Source of the DNA: Ammoniphilus oxalaticus
GTDB lineage: Bacteria > Bacillota > Bacilli > Aneurinibacillales > RAOX-1
Direction: 5' to 3'
Length of the DNA stretch: 64,000 nucleotides
Assembly: GCF_003609605.1 (NCBI RefSeq)
Contig: NZ_MCHY01000009.1
Location: 613,058 to 677,057, forward strand
Shown one piece after another: positions 8,648 through 17,177 of this stretch. Made by a program: the position numbers and the translations under genes. The notes below the pieces were generated by a model. That model did not search any database, was not told the DNA's origin, and saw only the letters and a program-made list of their open reading frames with translations. Positions within the stretch are counted from its first letter, which is position 1. Every line of letters starts with the position of its first letter.

Positions 8648-10225
8648 TCAACCCTCTTTTCTATTCGTAAATGAACGCATCGTCAGCAAGTAAACAGGCA
8701 ACCCTGAAATTAAAATTAACAACGCGGCGTACGGAGCTGAAGCGGCAAATTCGGCATTGGCCGTATGTTCCCAAATCGCGACCGCTAACGTGTTCACGCC
8801 AGTAGGGCGCAGCAATAGGGTTGCAGTCAGCTCTTTCATAATTTGTAAAAAAACGAGCGCGGCTCCCGCCCCAACCCCCGGGGTAATCAGCGGCAGCGTG
8901 ACTTTGAAGAAAACCGTAATCGGCTTTTTTCCCAACGTGCGGGCTACTTCCTCCAACCGCTCAGGCGCTTGTTCCATCGCTCCGCGGATCGATGATTGGG
9001 CAAGCGGCAAGTAAAGCATCGCGTAGGCGATCAACAGGAGGGGAGTCGTTTGATATAACGGATTCACGTACCGAACCGCGAAAAAGACAAACGTTAAACC
9101 GATCACAAGGCCAGGTAAGCAATGTATAAAATAGGGTAACCGATCCGCTAAAGATGGGAAAAATCCGCGATAGCGAATGGATAAGATCACTAAAGGTAAC
9201 GCAAATAAAATGGTGATTAAGGCCCCGCTAAATCCAAACGTGAGCGTGGAATATAAAGCGGACCAAATTTCATTTGTCGGAAAAGAGACCGATGTCCCCG
9301 TGATGAGCCAGTAGGCGAGTGTGCCAAAGGGAACAGCCACGCCTAAAATCCCCAAAATCGTTAAGCCGAGCAAGACAAATGGTTTACTCCATCCGAGTTT
9401 GAGCAATGTTTGAGCCCGCGGCGCCCCTTTTCCAATACTTACATAACGGGATTTTCCGCGAACAATTAACTCCATAGCTAATATTATCACACATAGTAAC
9501 AGTAAAACAGACGTTAACATGGCCGCCGACGCGCTGTTGAAGACGACGTTGTACTGATCAAAGATCGCTGTTGTGAACGTATCAAAGCGTAACAAGGACA
9601 GTGAGCCAAACTCTGCCAACATATGGAGCGCAATCAGTAATGCCCCGCCGAGCAGAGATGGTCGTAATTGCGGCAAAATCACACGCCAAAACGTACGCCA
9701 TTTGCCAAGTCCGAGCGAGTGCGCCGTTTCTTCAAGGGCTGGGTCCATCCCGCGTAACGCGGCGGAAACGGGCAGGTAAACAAGTGGATAATTGGATAAG
9801 GTCAAAATCAGCACCGCCCCGCCAAACCCTTCAAGCTTCGAGCTAATCGAAATCCAACTGTAACTGCTCACAAAAGCGGGCACGACAAACGGCAAAGTGA
9901 CGATAATGTTCCACACTTTTCTGCCTGGTAAGTCGGTCCGTTCAATAAACCACGCCGCTGACACGCCGATCAAAACGCATAGAATTGTTACACTGATATC
10001 GAGTTTCAACGTGTTAATGAGTAATTCGTAAACGCGAGGCCGAAAAATCAAATCGAGCGCTTGCTTCCAGCCCGCTTCTTTGGCTCGCAAAATGACATAT
10101 AGGATAGGCAAGGAAGAAAGGACAATTAAGATAAATACGGGAAAAAGGAGCCACGTCGGACGTTTCTTCCGTGACCCCTTTTGTTTCTTCCCGAATAATG
10201 GCCGTTTTACTGATTGACTGGCCAT
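8648..10225 (-). CDS. fbpB: Ferric iron ABC transporter, fused double permease
   Basis: About 525 aa from ATG 10225; a longer frame reaches 10273 inside fbpA. The protein is two permease halves in tandem, each with about six transmembrane helices and one EAA loop: EETAHSLGLGKWRTFWRVIL in the first half and EEVARTLGKKPITVFFKVTL in the second. That fusion is characteristic of FbpB/ThiP-type importers. The N-terminus is highly basic (KKQKGSRKKRP), as expected for a cytoplasmic start. No strong ribosome-binding site precedes it and it follows the fbpA stop by only 1 nt, so translation probably depends on reinitiation after fbpA. Confidence 0.92.
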   Translation of the reverse strand: MASQSVKRPLFGKKQKGSRKKRPTWLLFPVFILIVLSSLPILYVILRAKEAGWKQALDLIFRPRVYELLINTLKLDISVTILCVLIGVSAAWFIERTDLPGRKVWNIIVTLPFVVPAFVSSYSWISISSKLEGFGGAVLILTLSNYPLVYLPVSAALRGMDPALEETAHSLGLGKWRTFWRVILPQLRPSLLGGALLIALHMLAEFGSLSLLRFDTFTTAIFDQYNVVFNSASAAMLTSVLLLLCVIILAMELIVRGKSRYVSIGKGAPRAQTLLKLGWSKPFVLLGLTILGILGVAVPFGTLAYWLITGTSVSFPTNEIWSALYSTLTFGFSGALITILFALPLVILSIRYRGFFPSLADRLPYFIHCLPGLVIGLTFVFFAVRYVNPLYQTTPLLLIAYAMLYLPLAQSSIRGAMEQAPERLEEVARTLGKKPITVFFKVTLPLITPGVGAGAALVFLQIMKELTATLLLRPTGVNTLAVAIWEHTANAEFAASAPYAALLILISGLPVYLLTMRSFTNRKEG

Positions 10226-10226
10226 T

Positions 10227-11306
10227 TTATAGCAAGCCGACCTCTTGCAATAGGTCCAGCGTCGCTTCACCATTACTGAACTCGCCTAAATCGAGCGTGC
10301 CGTTTGGCGGTGTTAATTCAGAAAATGGCTTTAACCCGTGTGTGTCCACCTTTTGGTTAAGTGGGTATTGCGCGCTGACGTCTGTTAAAACTTGTTGTCC
10401 TGCCTCACCTGTCGCAAATTCAATAAACTTTTGCGCTGCTTCCTTATGTTTACTGGATTTGAGAATCGCTACCCCCGATACAGAAACCATATCGCCAATG
10501 TCATGCGTTCCAAAGAAATACAACTTTGAATTCATGTTCTCCGCGCCTTTTTCGCGCGCTTCCTGATCCCAATAGTAGTTATTGATCAAAGCGACCGCAA
10601 TTTCACCGCGTTCAACGGCTTCGAGCGCCATCTTATTTTTCTTATAAATCTTACCGTGTTCTTTTAAACCTTCCAAATACGCTTTTGCCGTCTCTTTGCC
10701 TTCTGTCTTAATCAAAGCCGATAACTGCATTTGGAATGCCCCGCTCGATGGCACAAAAGCGACTTTATCTTTCCATTCGGGTTTCGCAAAATCAAGCGCC
10801 GACTTCGGTAAATCCGCTTCATCGATCAATTCCGGGTTGTATGCAACCACACGCGAACGGGCGAGTAATCCCGTCCAGTTGCCATTCGGATCGCGGTATT
10901 CCGCTGGAATCGGTTCAAGCGCTGGATCATCGATTTTTTCAAGCAAATCTCTTTCCGCTAACATGAACAGAGGCGTTGTTTCCTCGGTATAAATGAGGTC
11001 CGCTGGCGATTTATCGCCTTCTTCCACGATCTGGTGAGCAAGCTCATTGCTGGACCCTTCACGTGACACAACTTTAATGCCCGTTTCTTTCTCGAAAGCT
11101 TCTATTAAAGCGATCGTAGCGTCCTTATGCTGCCCATTGTAGAGGGTGAGCGTGGTTTGTTCCTCTGAAGTTGCGCCGTCGCTGTTTCCATCTTTGTTGC
11201 CTTGTTGATCCGCATTGCCGCCACCGCACGCAGTAAGAGAAGTAACGAATAAGACCGCTAAAATGCTGGCAAAAATGCTTGATCGGGTGAATTTAAATGC
11301 CTTCAT
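10227..11306 (-). CDS. fbpA: Ferric iron-binding lipoprotein of the Fbp ABC importer
   Basis: 359 aa from ATG 11306 (GGAAGGGG 7 nt upstream; the longer frame to 11345 has none). The signal peptide ends in the lipobox LTACGGG, so the protein is anchored to the membrane outside the cell. The mature part is a class II periplasmic-binding fold of the iron/thiamine group: TLTLYNGQHKDATIALIEAFEKETGI at the start, then a region with paired tyrosines (NNYYWDQEA) that in FbpA homologues bind ferric iron. It captures Fe3+ and delivers it to FbpB. It is the first gene of a three-gene operon and sits directly behind a Fur box. Confidence 0.93.
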   Translation of the reverse strand: MKAFKFTRSSIFASILAVLFVTSLTACGGGNADQQGNKDGNSDGATSEEQTTLTLYNGQHKDATIALIEAFEKETGIKVVSREGSSNELAHQIVEEGDKSPADLIYTEETTPLFMLAERDLLEKIDDPALEPIPAEYRDPNGNWTGLLARSRVVAYNPELIDEADLPKSALDFAKPEWKDKVAFVPSSGAFQMQLSALIKTEGKETAKAYLEGLKEHGKIYKKNKMALEAVERGEIAVALINNYYWDQEAREKGAENMNSKLYFFGTHDIGDMVSVSGVAILKSSKHKEAAQKFIEFATGEAGQQVLTDVSAQYPLNQKVDTHGLKPFSELTPPNGTLDLGEFSNGEATLDLLQEVGLL

Positions 11307-11329
11307 GATAATCCCCTTCCAATCAACAT

Positions 11330-11344
11330 TGATAATTATTATCA
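11330..11344 (-). promoter_or_regulatory. Fur box of the fbp operon
   Basis: A perfect 7-1-7 palindrome, TGATAAT-T-ATTATCA, matching the Bacillus Fur consensus. It lies between the promoter and the fbpA start, so iron-loaded Fur would block early transcription. Confidence 0.9.
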
Positions 11345-11356
11345 TTCTTAATTACA

Positions 11357-11385
11357 ATTAAACTAGTTGTACACTCATCTGTCAA
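11357..11385 (-). promoter_or_regulatory. SigA-type promoter of the fbp operon
   Basis: On the minus strand TTGACA (11380-11385) is separated by 17 bp from TTTAAT (11357-11362). The predicted start point falls just before the Fur box. Confidence 0.75.
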
Positions 11386-11454
11386 CAACTTTTTACACAA
11401 AAACTACATTAAACTTATTGTTAGCGTTATCAGTGTCGTTATTCGATAAAATCT

Positions 11455-11900
11455 GGATTGATTGGCCGTGGAAATGGGGGCGGGGTGTGTGGGTCAGGGG
11501 ATGTGCGTGTGAGCGGGGACAAGGGCGGTTTGATGGGGGGCGGGGGATTGATGCGCGGTGGGAAAAGGTGATTTGATGTGCAGTGGGAAAAGGTGATTTG
11601 ATGTGCAGGGGAGAGTGTTATTGGGGGGAAGATTGGAATCATGTTCGGTGGGAAAGGTGATTTGATGGGGGCGGACGTGTACCCTTTTTGGTGGCGGGTG
11701 AGGTGAGCGTCGTTGGGAGGCGGTTCGGTTGGAGTCGTGTTTGGTGGGCGATCAGTTTGTAGGCGGACAGTCATTGTTAGGCGGTGGAAGACGTTGGGGA
11801 GAACGGCTACTTTTGCAAGGGGGCGGGACTATCTCTGGGAGAGGGCGGGTAGCCTTTTTAGTGGTGGGGACGTCTAGGTTTTTAAAGTGGGTCAATTTCG
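11455..11900. other. G-rich strand-biased intergenic tract
   Basis: The plus strand is extremely rich in G with many GGGG runs (for example GGGGGCGGGGTGTGTGGG) and could form G-quadruplexes. It contains three imperfect copies of a unit with GGTGGGAAAAGG followed by TGATTTGATG, at about 11560, 11585 and 11650. Frames on both strands are open by composition but have no gene-like features. It forms the left flank of the tandem array at 12052. Confidence 0.7.
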
Positions 11901-11959
11901 AGGCATCATCTTACCTCTTTTACTAAATGATGTTGTGGGTGGATTTGGAGAGGTTACCG

Positions 11960-12033
11960 TAGTTGACGAAAGTCCACGTATTGCAGGGTAGGCATTCAAA
12001 CCTTGGGTGCATAGTTGTCAAAAGTCCACTTAA
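11960..12033 (+). repeat. Pair of 22-nt repeats, 52 bp apart (family C)
   Basis: Copies start at 11960 and 12012. The consensus begins TAGTTGWCRMAAGTCCAC and ends TTAA in the better copies. A second pair with the same 52-bp offset lies at 16891/16943. Both pairs adjoin palindrome arrays. Confidence 0.75.
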
Positions 12034-12051
12034 CATGTGGGAGATCAGTGC

Positions 12052-12817
12052 GAAATCAGCGGTTGCGTGTTCTGTAAGGGTCGTACCTCCCGTTCCAGCG
12101 TTCACCCGCAACGATCCTCGTCTGTAGAGGTCAAAACTCCCGTTAGGAGTGTTGAATCGATCGAAATCAGCGGTTGCGTGTTCTGTAAGGGTCGTACCTC
12201 CCGTTCCAGCGTTCACCCGCAACGATCCTCGTCTGTAGAGGTCAAAACTCCCGCTAGGAGTGTTGAATCGATCGGAATCAGGGGTTGCGTGTTCTGTAAG
12301 GGTCGCATCTCCCGTTCCAGCGTTCGCTCCGCAACGATCCTCATCTGTAAAGGTCAAAACTCCCGTTAGGAGTGTTGAATCGATCGGAATCAGGGGTTGC
12401 GTGTTCTGTAAGGGTCGCATCTCCCGTTCCAGCGTTCGCCCCGCAACGATCCGCATCTGTAAAGGTCAAAACTCCCGTTAGAAGTGTTGAATCGATCGAA
12501 ATCAGGGATTGCGTGTTCTGTAAGGGTCGTACCTCCCGTTCCAGCGTTCGCCCGCAACGATCCTCATCTATAAAGGTCAAAACTCCCGTTAGGAGTGTTG
12601 AATCGATCGGAATCAGGGGTTGCGTGTTCTGTAAGGGTCGCATCTCCCGTTCCAGCGTTCGCCCCGCAACGATCCGCATCTGTAAAGGTCAAAACTCCCG
12701 TTAGAAGTGTTGAATCGATCGAAATCAGGGATTGCGTGTTCTGTAAGGGTCGCATCTCCCTTTCCAGCGTTCGCCCCGCAACGATCCGCATCTGTAAAGG
12801 CCTCAACTCCCGTTCCA
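12052..12817 (+). repeat. Tandem array of seven 111-112-bp units carrying 14 palindromic cores
   Basis: Unit boundaries are 12052, 12163, 12274, 12386, 12498, 12609 and 12721; units are 90% or more identical and alternate between 111 and 112 bp. Each unit holds two 25-nt cores of the TGTAARGG...CCC type, the first at unit position 22 and the second 50-51 bp later, so core spacing alternates 50-51 and 61 bp. The last unit decays after its second core (12793-12817). Because the unit is near a multiple of three, long frames open on both strands, but they are repeat translations, with no ribosome-binding sites. Confidence 0.95.
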
Positions 12818-13030
12818 GCCACCACCCTAGCTCCTCGTCCAAGTCTTCGGCCCTCGGCCCAGGTCCAGCGTCCCAGCCGCGGCTTCTGCCTCCGATCAGC
12901 CGACCGCCCAATCGCTTGTCCTTCCATCTCAACCCGCCCCGCCCCGCCTCGCAGCCCTTCCCCCAAGCCTCCCAGTCTTAATCGGGCATCCTTCCCCTGG
13001 CCACGCGTCCCTATTTTGGACACAACAAAG
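12818..13030. other. C-rich strand-biased tract, right flank of the array
   Basis: The plus strand is pyrimidine-rich (CCCGCCCCGCCCCGCCTCG and similar), the mirror image of the G-rich left flank at 11455-11900. No gene. Confidence 0.6.
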
Positions 13031-13139
13031 CCACCATTTTCATCAGTAAGCGATGTGGGAGGTGAAAACGATGGCTTACGTTTATTTAACCATAGATAGA
13101 GGCATAGTGGAAGTGACAAATTTGCGAAGAAGGGGTCGC

Positions 13140-13907
13140 ATGACGATGCAATCTACGCAATTGCAGCATTATTTACCGATGATCCGAAGCTTACCGAATG
13201 AGATTGAAAAAAGCGATCTAATCAATGCGAGATTTCTAATGGAAAGAAGTGGTCCGCTTGAGATGTATTATGCGCCGCACAATGAATACGTGAATCGTGG
13301 GGCTCGGCTGGTAATTGTGGGGATTACGCCGGGCTGGACTCAGATGAAAGCCGCTTTTGAGCAGGCAAAACGGTCAATCGAAAAGGGGGCGTCTACCACT
13401 GAAATTGAAATCTTGAAAAACTCCAAGCGAGCGGCTCGTTTTTCGGGAACAATGCGCAATAACCTTATCGAGATGCTCGATCAATGCGGGGTCCAGACTC
13501 CTTTCCAGCTGGGAACAAGCGCGCAATTATTCAACGATGAATTGCCCCTTTTACATACGACATCCCTCATTAAGTACCCCGTTTTCATCGATGGAAAAAA
13601 CTACAACGGTCACGCCCCCAAAATTGAGCAATCTTCATTATTGATTGAATATGCTTTTCATCACTTTCCGCAAGAGATCGCGCAGCTCAGTAAACAGGAT
13701 CCATTATTGATCGTTCCGCTAGGCAAAACGGTGAGCGCGACGCTGCAAACGTTAATCGCTCAGGGGAAAATTGGCTCACATCACTTTTGTTTGTACGGTT
13801 TTCCGCATCCATCGGGGGCCAACGGTCACCGTAAAAAGCAGTTTTCGGAGGCAAAACAGCGTTTGCAACAGATCGTCCAAAACTACTCGTCTAAGGCATT
13901 AAGGTGA
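13140..13907 (+). CDS. Uracil-DNA-glycosylase-superfamily-like protein
   Basis: About 255 aa from ATG 13140, preceded by GAAGGGG at 5 nt; the frame is open further upstream through the GC-rich tract, which is unlikely to be coding. Two segments recall the UDG fold. RLVIVGITPGWTQ occupies the motif-1 position (usually GxxPG) and YGFPHPSGANGHR occupies the motif-2 position (HPS plus loop), with LLIVPLGKTVSATL between them as the core strand. The usual catalytic Asp or Asn after the first glycine motif is not evident and no 4Fe-4S cysteines are present. It may be a nucleic-acid-binding relative without classical glycosylase activity. Cytoplasmic, with its own terminator. Confidence 0.65.
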   Translation: MTMQSTQLQHYLPMIRSLPNEIEKSDLINARFLMERSGPLEMYYAPHNEYVNRGARLVIVGITPGWTQMKAAFEQAKRSIEKGASTTEIEILKNSKRAARFSGTMRNNLIEMLDQCGVQTPFQLGTSAQLFNDELPLLHTTSLIKYPVFIDGKNYNGHAPKIEQSSLLIEYAFHHFPQEIAQLSKQDPLLIVPLGKTVSATLQTLIAQGKIGSHHFCLYGFPHPSGANGHRKKQFSEAKQRLQQIVQNYSSKALR

Positions 13908-13956
13908 ACAGGTGATCACGAGTATCCGAATTGTAGCTCCCCAGTATATAAAAAAC

Positions 13957-13989
13957 AGCCCTAAACCTCGACTAGCGTTTTTTAGGGCT
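13957..13989. terminator. Bidirectional terminator between convergent genes
   Basis: AGCCCTAAA (13957-13965) and TTTAGGGCT (13981-13989), flanked by AAAAAC and ATTTTT. It serves the UDG-like gene and the convergent GGDEF gene. Confidence 0.85.
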
Positions 13990-15475
13990 ATTTTTGTTCT
14001 TGGTAAAATTGATATTGATTTTTCCCTTTTAACTTGGCATTGGCTAAAGCGATGTCGGCGTGTTTGTACAACATTTCCGCGTCGACGCCGTGTTCTGGCG
14101 CGAAGGCGATCCCGATACTGACGGTGACCTTCGCTCCGTTCAGAAGATTAAAGTTTTGTTCTTCGCAATACGCTTGCAACTTTTCGATAAAACTGGCCGC
14201 TAGCTTTTCCGCTTGTTGTGGTGTGGCGGAAGGGAGGATGACTGCAAATTCATCTCCGCCCCAACGGAACACCGACTCCTTTTTACTAATGAGTGACTTC
14301 ATGCGGGCCGCAACCCCTTTTAACAAATCATCTCCAACCTGGTGTCCGAACGTATCGTTAATCAATTTAAAATTGTCAAAATCAAGTAACAGCAAGGCTG
14401 TTGTCCCCTGATTTTCGCCCAGTGTGGAGGAGAGTGTTTCATTAAAAGCAGTCTTATTTTTTAACCCGGTTAAATTATCGTGAAAAGCGAGATAGATGAG
14501 TTCCGTGACCCGCTTGGATATTAAATGGGATAAGCCGATCGTGATCAACAAAATAATCGTCAAACGAAGCAAAAACATTTTTTTATTATCATTTAAAATA
14601 GCGAGCAATTCTTTTTTGTTGTGTACAATTTCCAACACTTTGTTGCGGGTGGTCCCATTGTCGAGTTCAGATACATAATGAGAATATCGGTATGTAGCCG
14701 GTTCGCCGCGCCAGTTTTCTTTTACTTCCGTTGTCTCTTTGGTGGCCAGCGTCTGTTCGAAAGCTTCTCTCCTTTGCGGGGACAGCTTGTTTTGCTCAGT
14801 GTCTGGTTGACCGAACGCAATTCCGCCAATATTTAAAATATGAATGCTATTAATCGATGGATACTTTCTTTTCCACCTCTCCAAATTTCCCAAAAGATTA
14901 AATTCCGTAAAAATAGGGGTATCCTCGAGTGAAAGGCTAAGTTGAATTAAATATTTTTTATCGGCTGTCGCCATGTAGCTGTACTTTTTTACTTTTCCTG
15001 AACTTTGTTCGATATCCAGCATGTCCGTAAAAAAGCCGCCCGCCGCTCTTCTTTCATCTAGAGTTCGGGCCAATTTTTGGCAGCAATCGTTGAAATCGAG
15101 GCCGATATCTGTCGCGTGGCTACTATGTGTGATGATATTCCGTCGATTGATCATATAAATATCAAAGCCAAACTCATTTTTTAGTTGGTCAAAATCCCAT
15201 CGGTCCAGCTCCGAATTTTGGTCATATCGCGTAGCGAGATCGCGGGAAACGATTTCCATTTCTTCGGCCATTTTTTCTCCAAATAAAAAATATGATTTTT
15301 CGACGGTTTGAATGGAGTATTTTATAATCGCTTCCATACTTTCGATTTGGAACTCGTTGCTTGTAATCTCTTGTTGCCTCAATTTAAAATAGTCCATCGT
15401 CGCTACGGTAAAAGAAATGAGAACTGCAAACAGGATCATGATCATAGATAATCTAAATCTTACGCGTGATTTCAC
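13988..15475 (-). CDS. Membrane-bound diguanylate cyclase with extracytoplasmic sensor
   Basis: About 495 aa from GTG 15475, chosen because AAAGGGG lies 9 nt upstream; an in-frame TTG at 15505 has none. A transmembrane helix (MIMILFAVLISFTVATM) is followed by an approximately 250-aa extracytoplasmic Cache-like region, a second helix (LLRLTIILLITIGLSHLI) and a C-terminal GGDEF domain. The active site RWGGDEFAVILP is intact and the substrate-pocket LLLDFDNFKLINDTFGHQVGD is typical, so it should make c-di-GMP from GTP. An RxxD inhibitory site is not obvious. In Bacilli c-di-GMP controls motility and exopolysaccharide output, which may connect it with the eps locus. Ligand unknown. Confidence 0.9.
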   Translation of the reverse strand: MKSRVRFRLSMIMILFAVLISFTVATMDYFKLRQQEITSNEFQIESMEAIIKYSIQTVEKSYFLFGEKMAEEMEIVSRDLATRYDQNSELDRWDFDQLKNEFGFDIYMINRRNIITHSSHATDIGLDFNDCCQKLARTLDERRAAGGFFTDMLDIEQSSGKVKKYSYMATADKKYLIQLSLSLEDTPIFTEFNLLGNLERWKRKYPSINSIHILNIGGIAFGQPDTEQNKLSPQRREAFEQTLATKETTEVKENWRGEPATYRYSHYVSELDNGTTRNKVLEIVHNKKELLAILNDNKKMFLLRLTIILLITIGLSHLISKRVTELIYLAFHDNLTGLKNKTAFNETLSSTLGENQGTTALLLLDFDNFKLINDTFGHQVGDDLLKGVAARMKSLISKKESVFRWGGDEFAVILPSATPQQAEKLAASFIEKLQAYCEEQNFNLLNGAKVTVSIGIAFAPEHGVDAEMLYKHADIALANAKLKGKNQYQFYQEQK

Positions 15476-15860
15476 CGAACTCACCCCTTTGACGATGATC
15501 TTCAACTAGACTCATAGGGCCTTTTGGACTAATCCTAATGCACTAAGGATGGCCCCTTTATTCTATTCGATTTAAAAGGTTTGTCAAGGGGGAATGGTGT
15601 TAAAATTTATCGTGTCAACAAGCTGTTTCTAGGACGTAGCGTCCTGAAAATTTTAGGTTGTAATTGTCGTTTTTAAGGAGTTTTGTTATCCCAAATTTTA
15701 TAGCAGTTGATGGAGAGGGGACTCCTTCATATAAAAAGGATGTTTTCAGTTTTAGCGATGAGTTAGGTCAAAATTTATTTGCAATGTGGGTTGTTCGTTG
15801 TAAGATGAGAATAATGGCGTTATAGTTAGTCAATTTTGTTGATAGGCGGTGAAAAATACG
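15476..15860. other. Intergenic region with a decayed coding fragment
   Basis: A frame without a start codon at about 15691-15824 encodes NFIAVDGEGTPSYKKDVF and ends at a stop. The IAVDGEG motif resembles the exonuclease-like start of phage or plasmid replication proteins, so this could be a remnant. A short hairpin AGGACG/CGTCCT lies near 15632. No intact gene. Confidence 0.35.
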
Positions 15861-16436
15861 GTGAAAAAGTGGTTGTGGGGGTTGATGATTACCCTCGTCA
15901 TCGTTTTGGGCGCGGGTTTTGCGGGCTATAACTTTTTCATGGAAAAGGCGGCGGAAAAACTATCCCGAGAATTGTCGAGTAACGAGAATCTGATGAAGGA
16001 TATTGAAAAATTTGGCGTCGCGGCTGGATCGTTGAGTGAGGATGAACAATCGAAGGAACAGACAGGAAACGAGGGTAGCGGGGAACCCGATTCGGACCAA
16101 GTGGACGCGGATGGCGGGGCGAGTGGACCTGACGATCAATCAGCTCCAAATCCAGCATCATCGACATCGGATCCGAACAGTGAAAAATCGAATGCGAGCA
16201 AAACGGGTAACAGTGGCGCAGGTAAAAACGCCAGCGGTGGCGGGCTGCAATTTAAAAGTAAGCAAGAGGCGGTAAAGTTTGTGATGACCCGTTTCTCGGC
16301 TTCGGAAGTTAGTCGATTAAGCAAAATGTCCGTTTCCGATCTAACCCCTGCGGAAAAACAGGAATTGAAGGCGCTCGCCTATTCCAAATTCTCTCCCGCC
16401 GAAATTGAAGCCGTGCGAAAAGCCGTTTCCCAATAA
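15861..16436 (+). CDS. Membrane-anchored protein with disordered linker and small helical C-terminal domain
   Basis: About 191 aa from GTG 15861 (AGGCGGTG 9 nt upstream). One transmembrane helix (LWGLMITLVIVLGAGFAGYNFF) is followed by a charged helix, then a 70-aa linker rich in S, G, N, D and P. A compact C-terminal domain of about 60 aa reads FKSKQEAVKFVMTRFSASEV... and ends FSPAEIEAVRKAVSQ. The C-terminal domain has the pattern of a helical bundle with two SxxE/SPAE turns. I do not recognise a named family; similar architectures occur in Paenibacillaceae as uncharacterised proteins. Location: membrane-anchored, domain probably outside. Confidence 0.7.
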   Translation: MKKWLWGLMITLVIVLGAGFAGYNFFMEKAAEKLSRELSSNENLMKDIEKFGVAAGSLSEDEQSKEQTGNEGSGEPDSDQVDADGGASGPDDQSAPNPASSTSDPNSEKSNASKTGNSGAGKNASGGGLQFKSKQEAVKFVMTRFSASEVSRLSKMSVSDLTPAEKQELKALAYSKFSPAEIEAVRKAVSQ

Positions 16437-16625
16437 GCAACACCGATTAGACGTAGGCAACACGAAAAAAGGGAATCTTGGCCCATGTTAGCCATAGGCT
16501 CACGTGAAGCGCTAACTTCATGGAGACGTGGCGGGGGCGACGAGCAACGCGGGTATTTTTTACCCGCCCGCTCCCAGGGGATCCAGCTGTCGTTCGGGGG
16601 GGGCCCGCCGCCCGCCATCCGTTTT
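16437..16625. other. G-rich left flank of a palindrome array
   Basis: Contains ACGCGGGTATTTTTTACCCGCC (split as inverted repeat GCGGGTA/TACCCGC at about 16549-16565) and the run GGGGGGGGCCCGCCGCCCGCC near 16597. The inverted repeat has an internal T-tract and could terminate transcription from the upstream gene. No gene. Confidence 0.5.
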
Positions 16626-16812
16626 TGTAACGGGAGTCTGGACCCTTACAGCGCGACAATCCTGTAAACATAGATCTATAACGGGAGCTGGGCCCCTTAC
16701 AGCCAAGTTATCCATTGAATCCGCGATTTCATTCGCGCGTAGAGGTCAAAAATCCCTTTACAGCGCTCAATTCCACCTCCCTCTATTTGTAACGGGACTT
16801 GCGACCTTTACA
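16626..16812. repeat. Four-core palindrome array (family B, locus 2)
   Basis: Four 25-nt imperfect palindromes start at 16626, 16677, 16738 and 16788 (spacings 51, 61 and 50 bp). Arms are TGTAACGG / CCTTTACA-like; the third core is CGTAGAGGTCAAAAATC followed by CCTTTACA. Spacing matches the arrays at 20665 and 28832 and the alternation in the tandem array at 12052. Confidence 0.9.
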
Positions 16813-16890
16813 GCTCTGCGCCCACAACTTGGTTTAGTAAAAGTCGAGGGTAGGGGGAGCTCATGCGGAAAATCGGGACCGCCGCGTCCA

Positions 16891-16964
16891 TAGTTGTCAA
16901 AAGTCCATCTAAGTCGTTGCGTGTAGGCCAGTCCGCCCTAGTTAGTTGACGCAAGTCCACTTAA
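16891..16964 (+). repeat. Second pair of 22-nt family C repeats
   Basis: Copies start at 16891 (TAGTTGTCAAAAGTCC...) and 16943 (TAGTTGACGCAAGTCCAC followed by TTAA), exactly 52 bp apart as in the pair at 11960/12012. They are followed by a C-rich tract (16965-17080) that mirrors the G-rich left flank. Confidence 0.75.
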
Positions 16965-17177
16965 CCCCCCCATCCAGAATCCCTCTCTTCATCAATCCTC
17001 TCCTCTTCCTGCGCCAATCGGCGTCATGCATGGCCCGCAAGAATCCCCGACTCGTCCCCAGCGAACCATCGACCTTCCTCAATTCCCCCTTTCCGCTTTT
17101 CGCAAAAGATGGGTATAATAAAAAATAGCATGATCGTCAAAACGGCAGGCAATCAGAAAGTAGAGGGAGTGTGCGTG

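Noticed and set aside
12037-13119. Long overlapping ORFs on both strands within the tandem array
   Set aside because: The 111-bp unit is a multiple of three, so frames stay open by repetition; no ribosome-binding sites, no domain, and both strands are equally open.
16626-16812. CRISPR array from 25-nt palindromic repeats
   Set aside because: Only four cores, each different, with alternating 51/61-bp spacing and duplicates of the same structure elsewhere; no cas genes.
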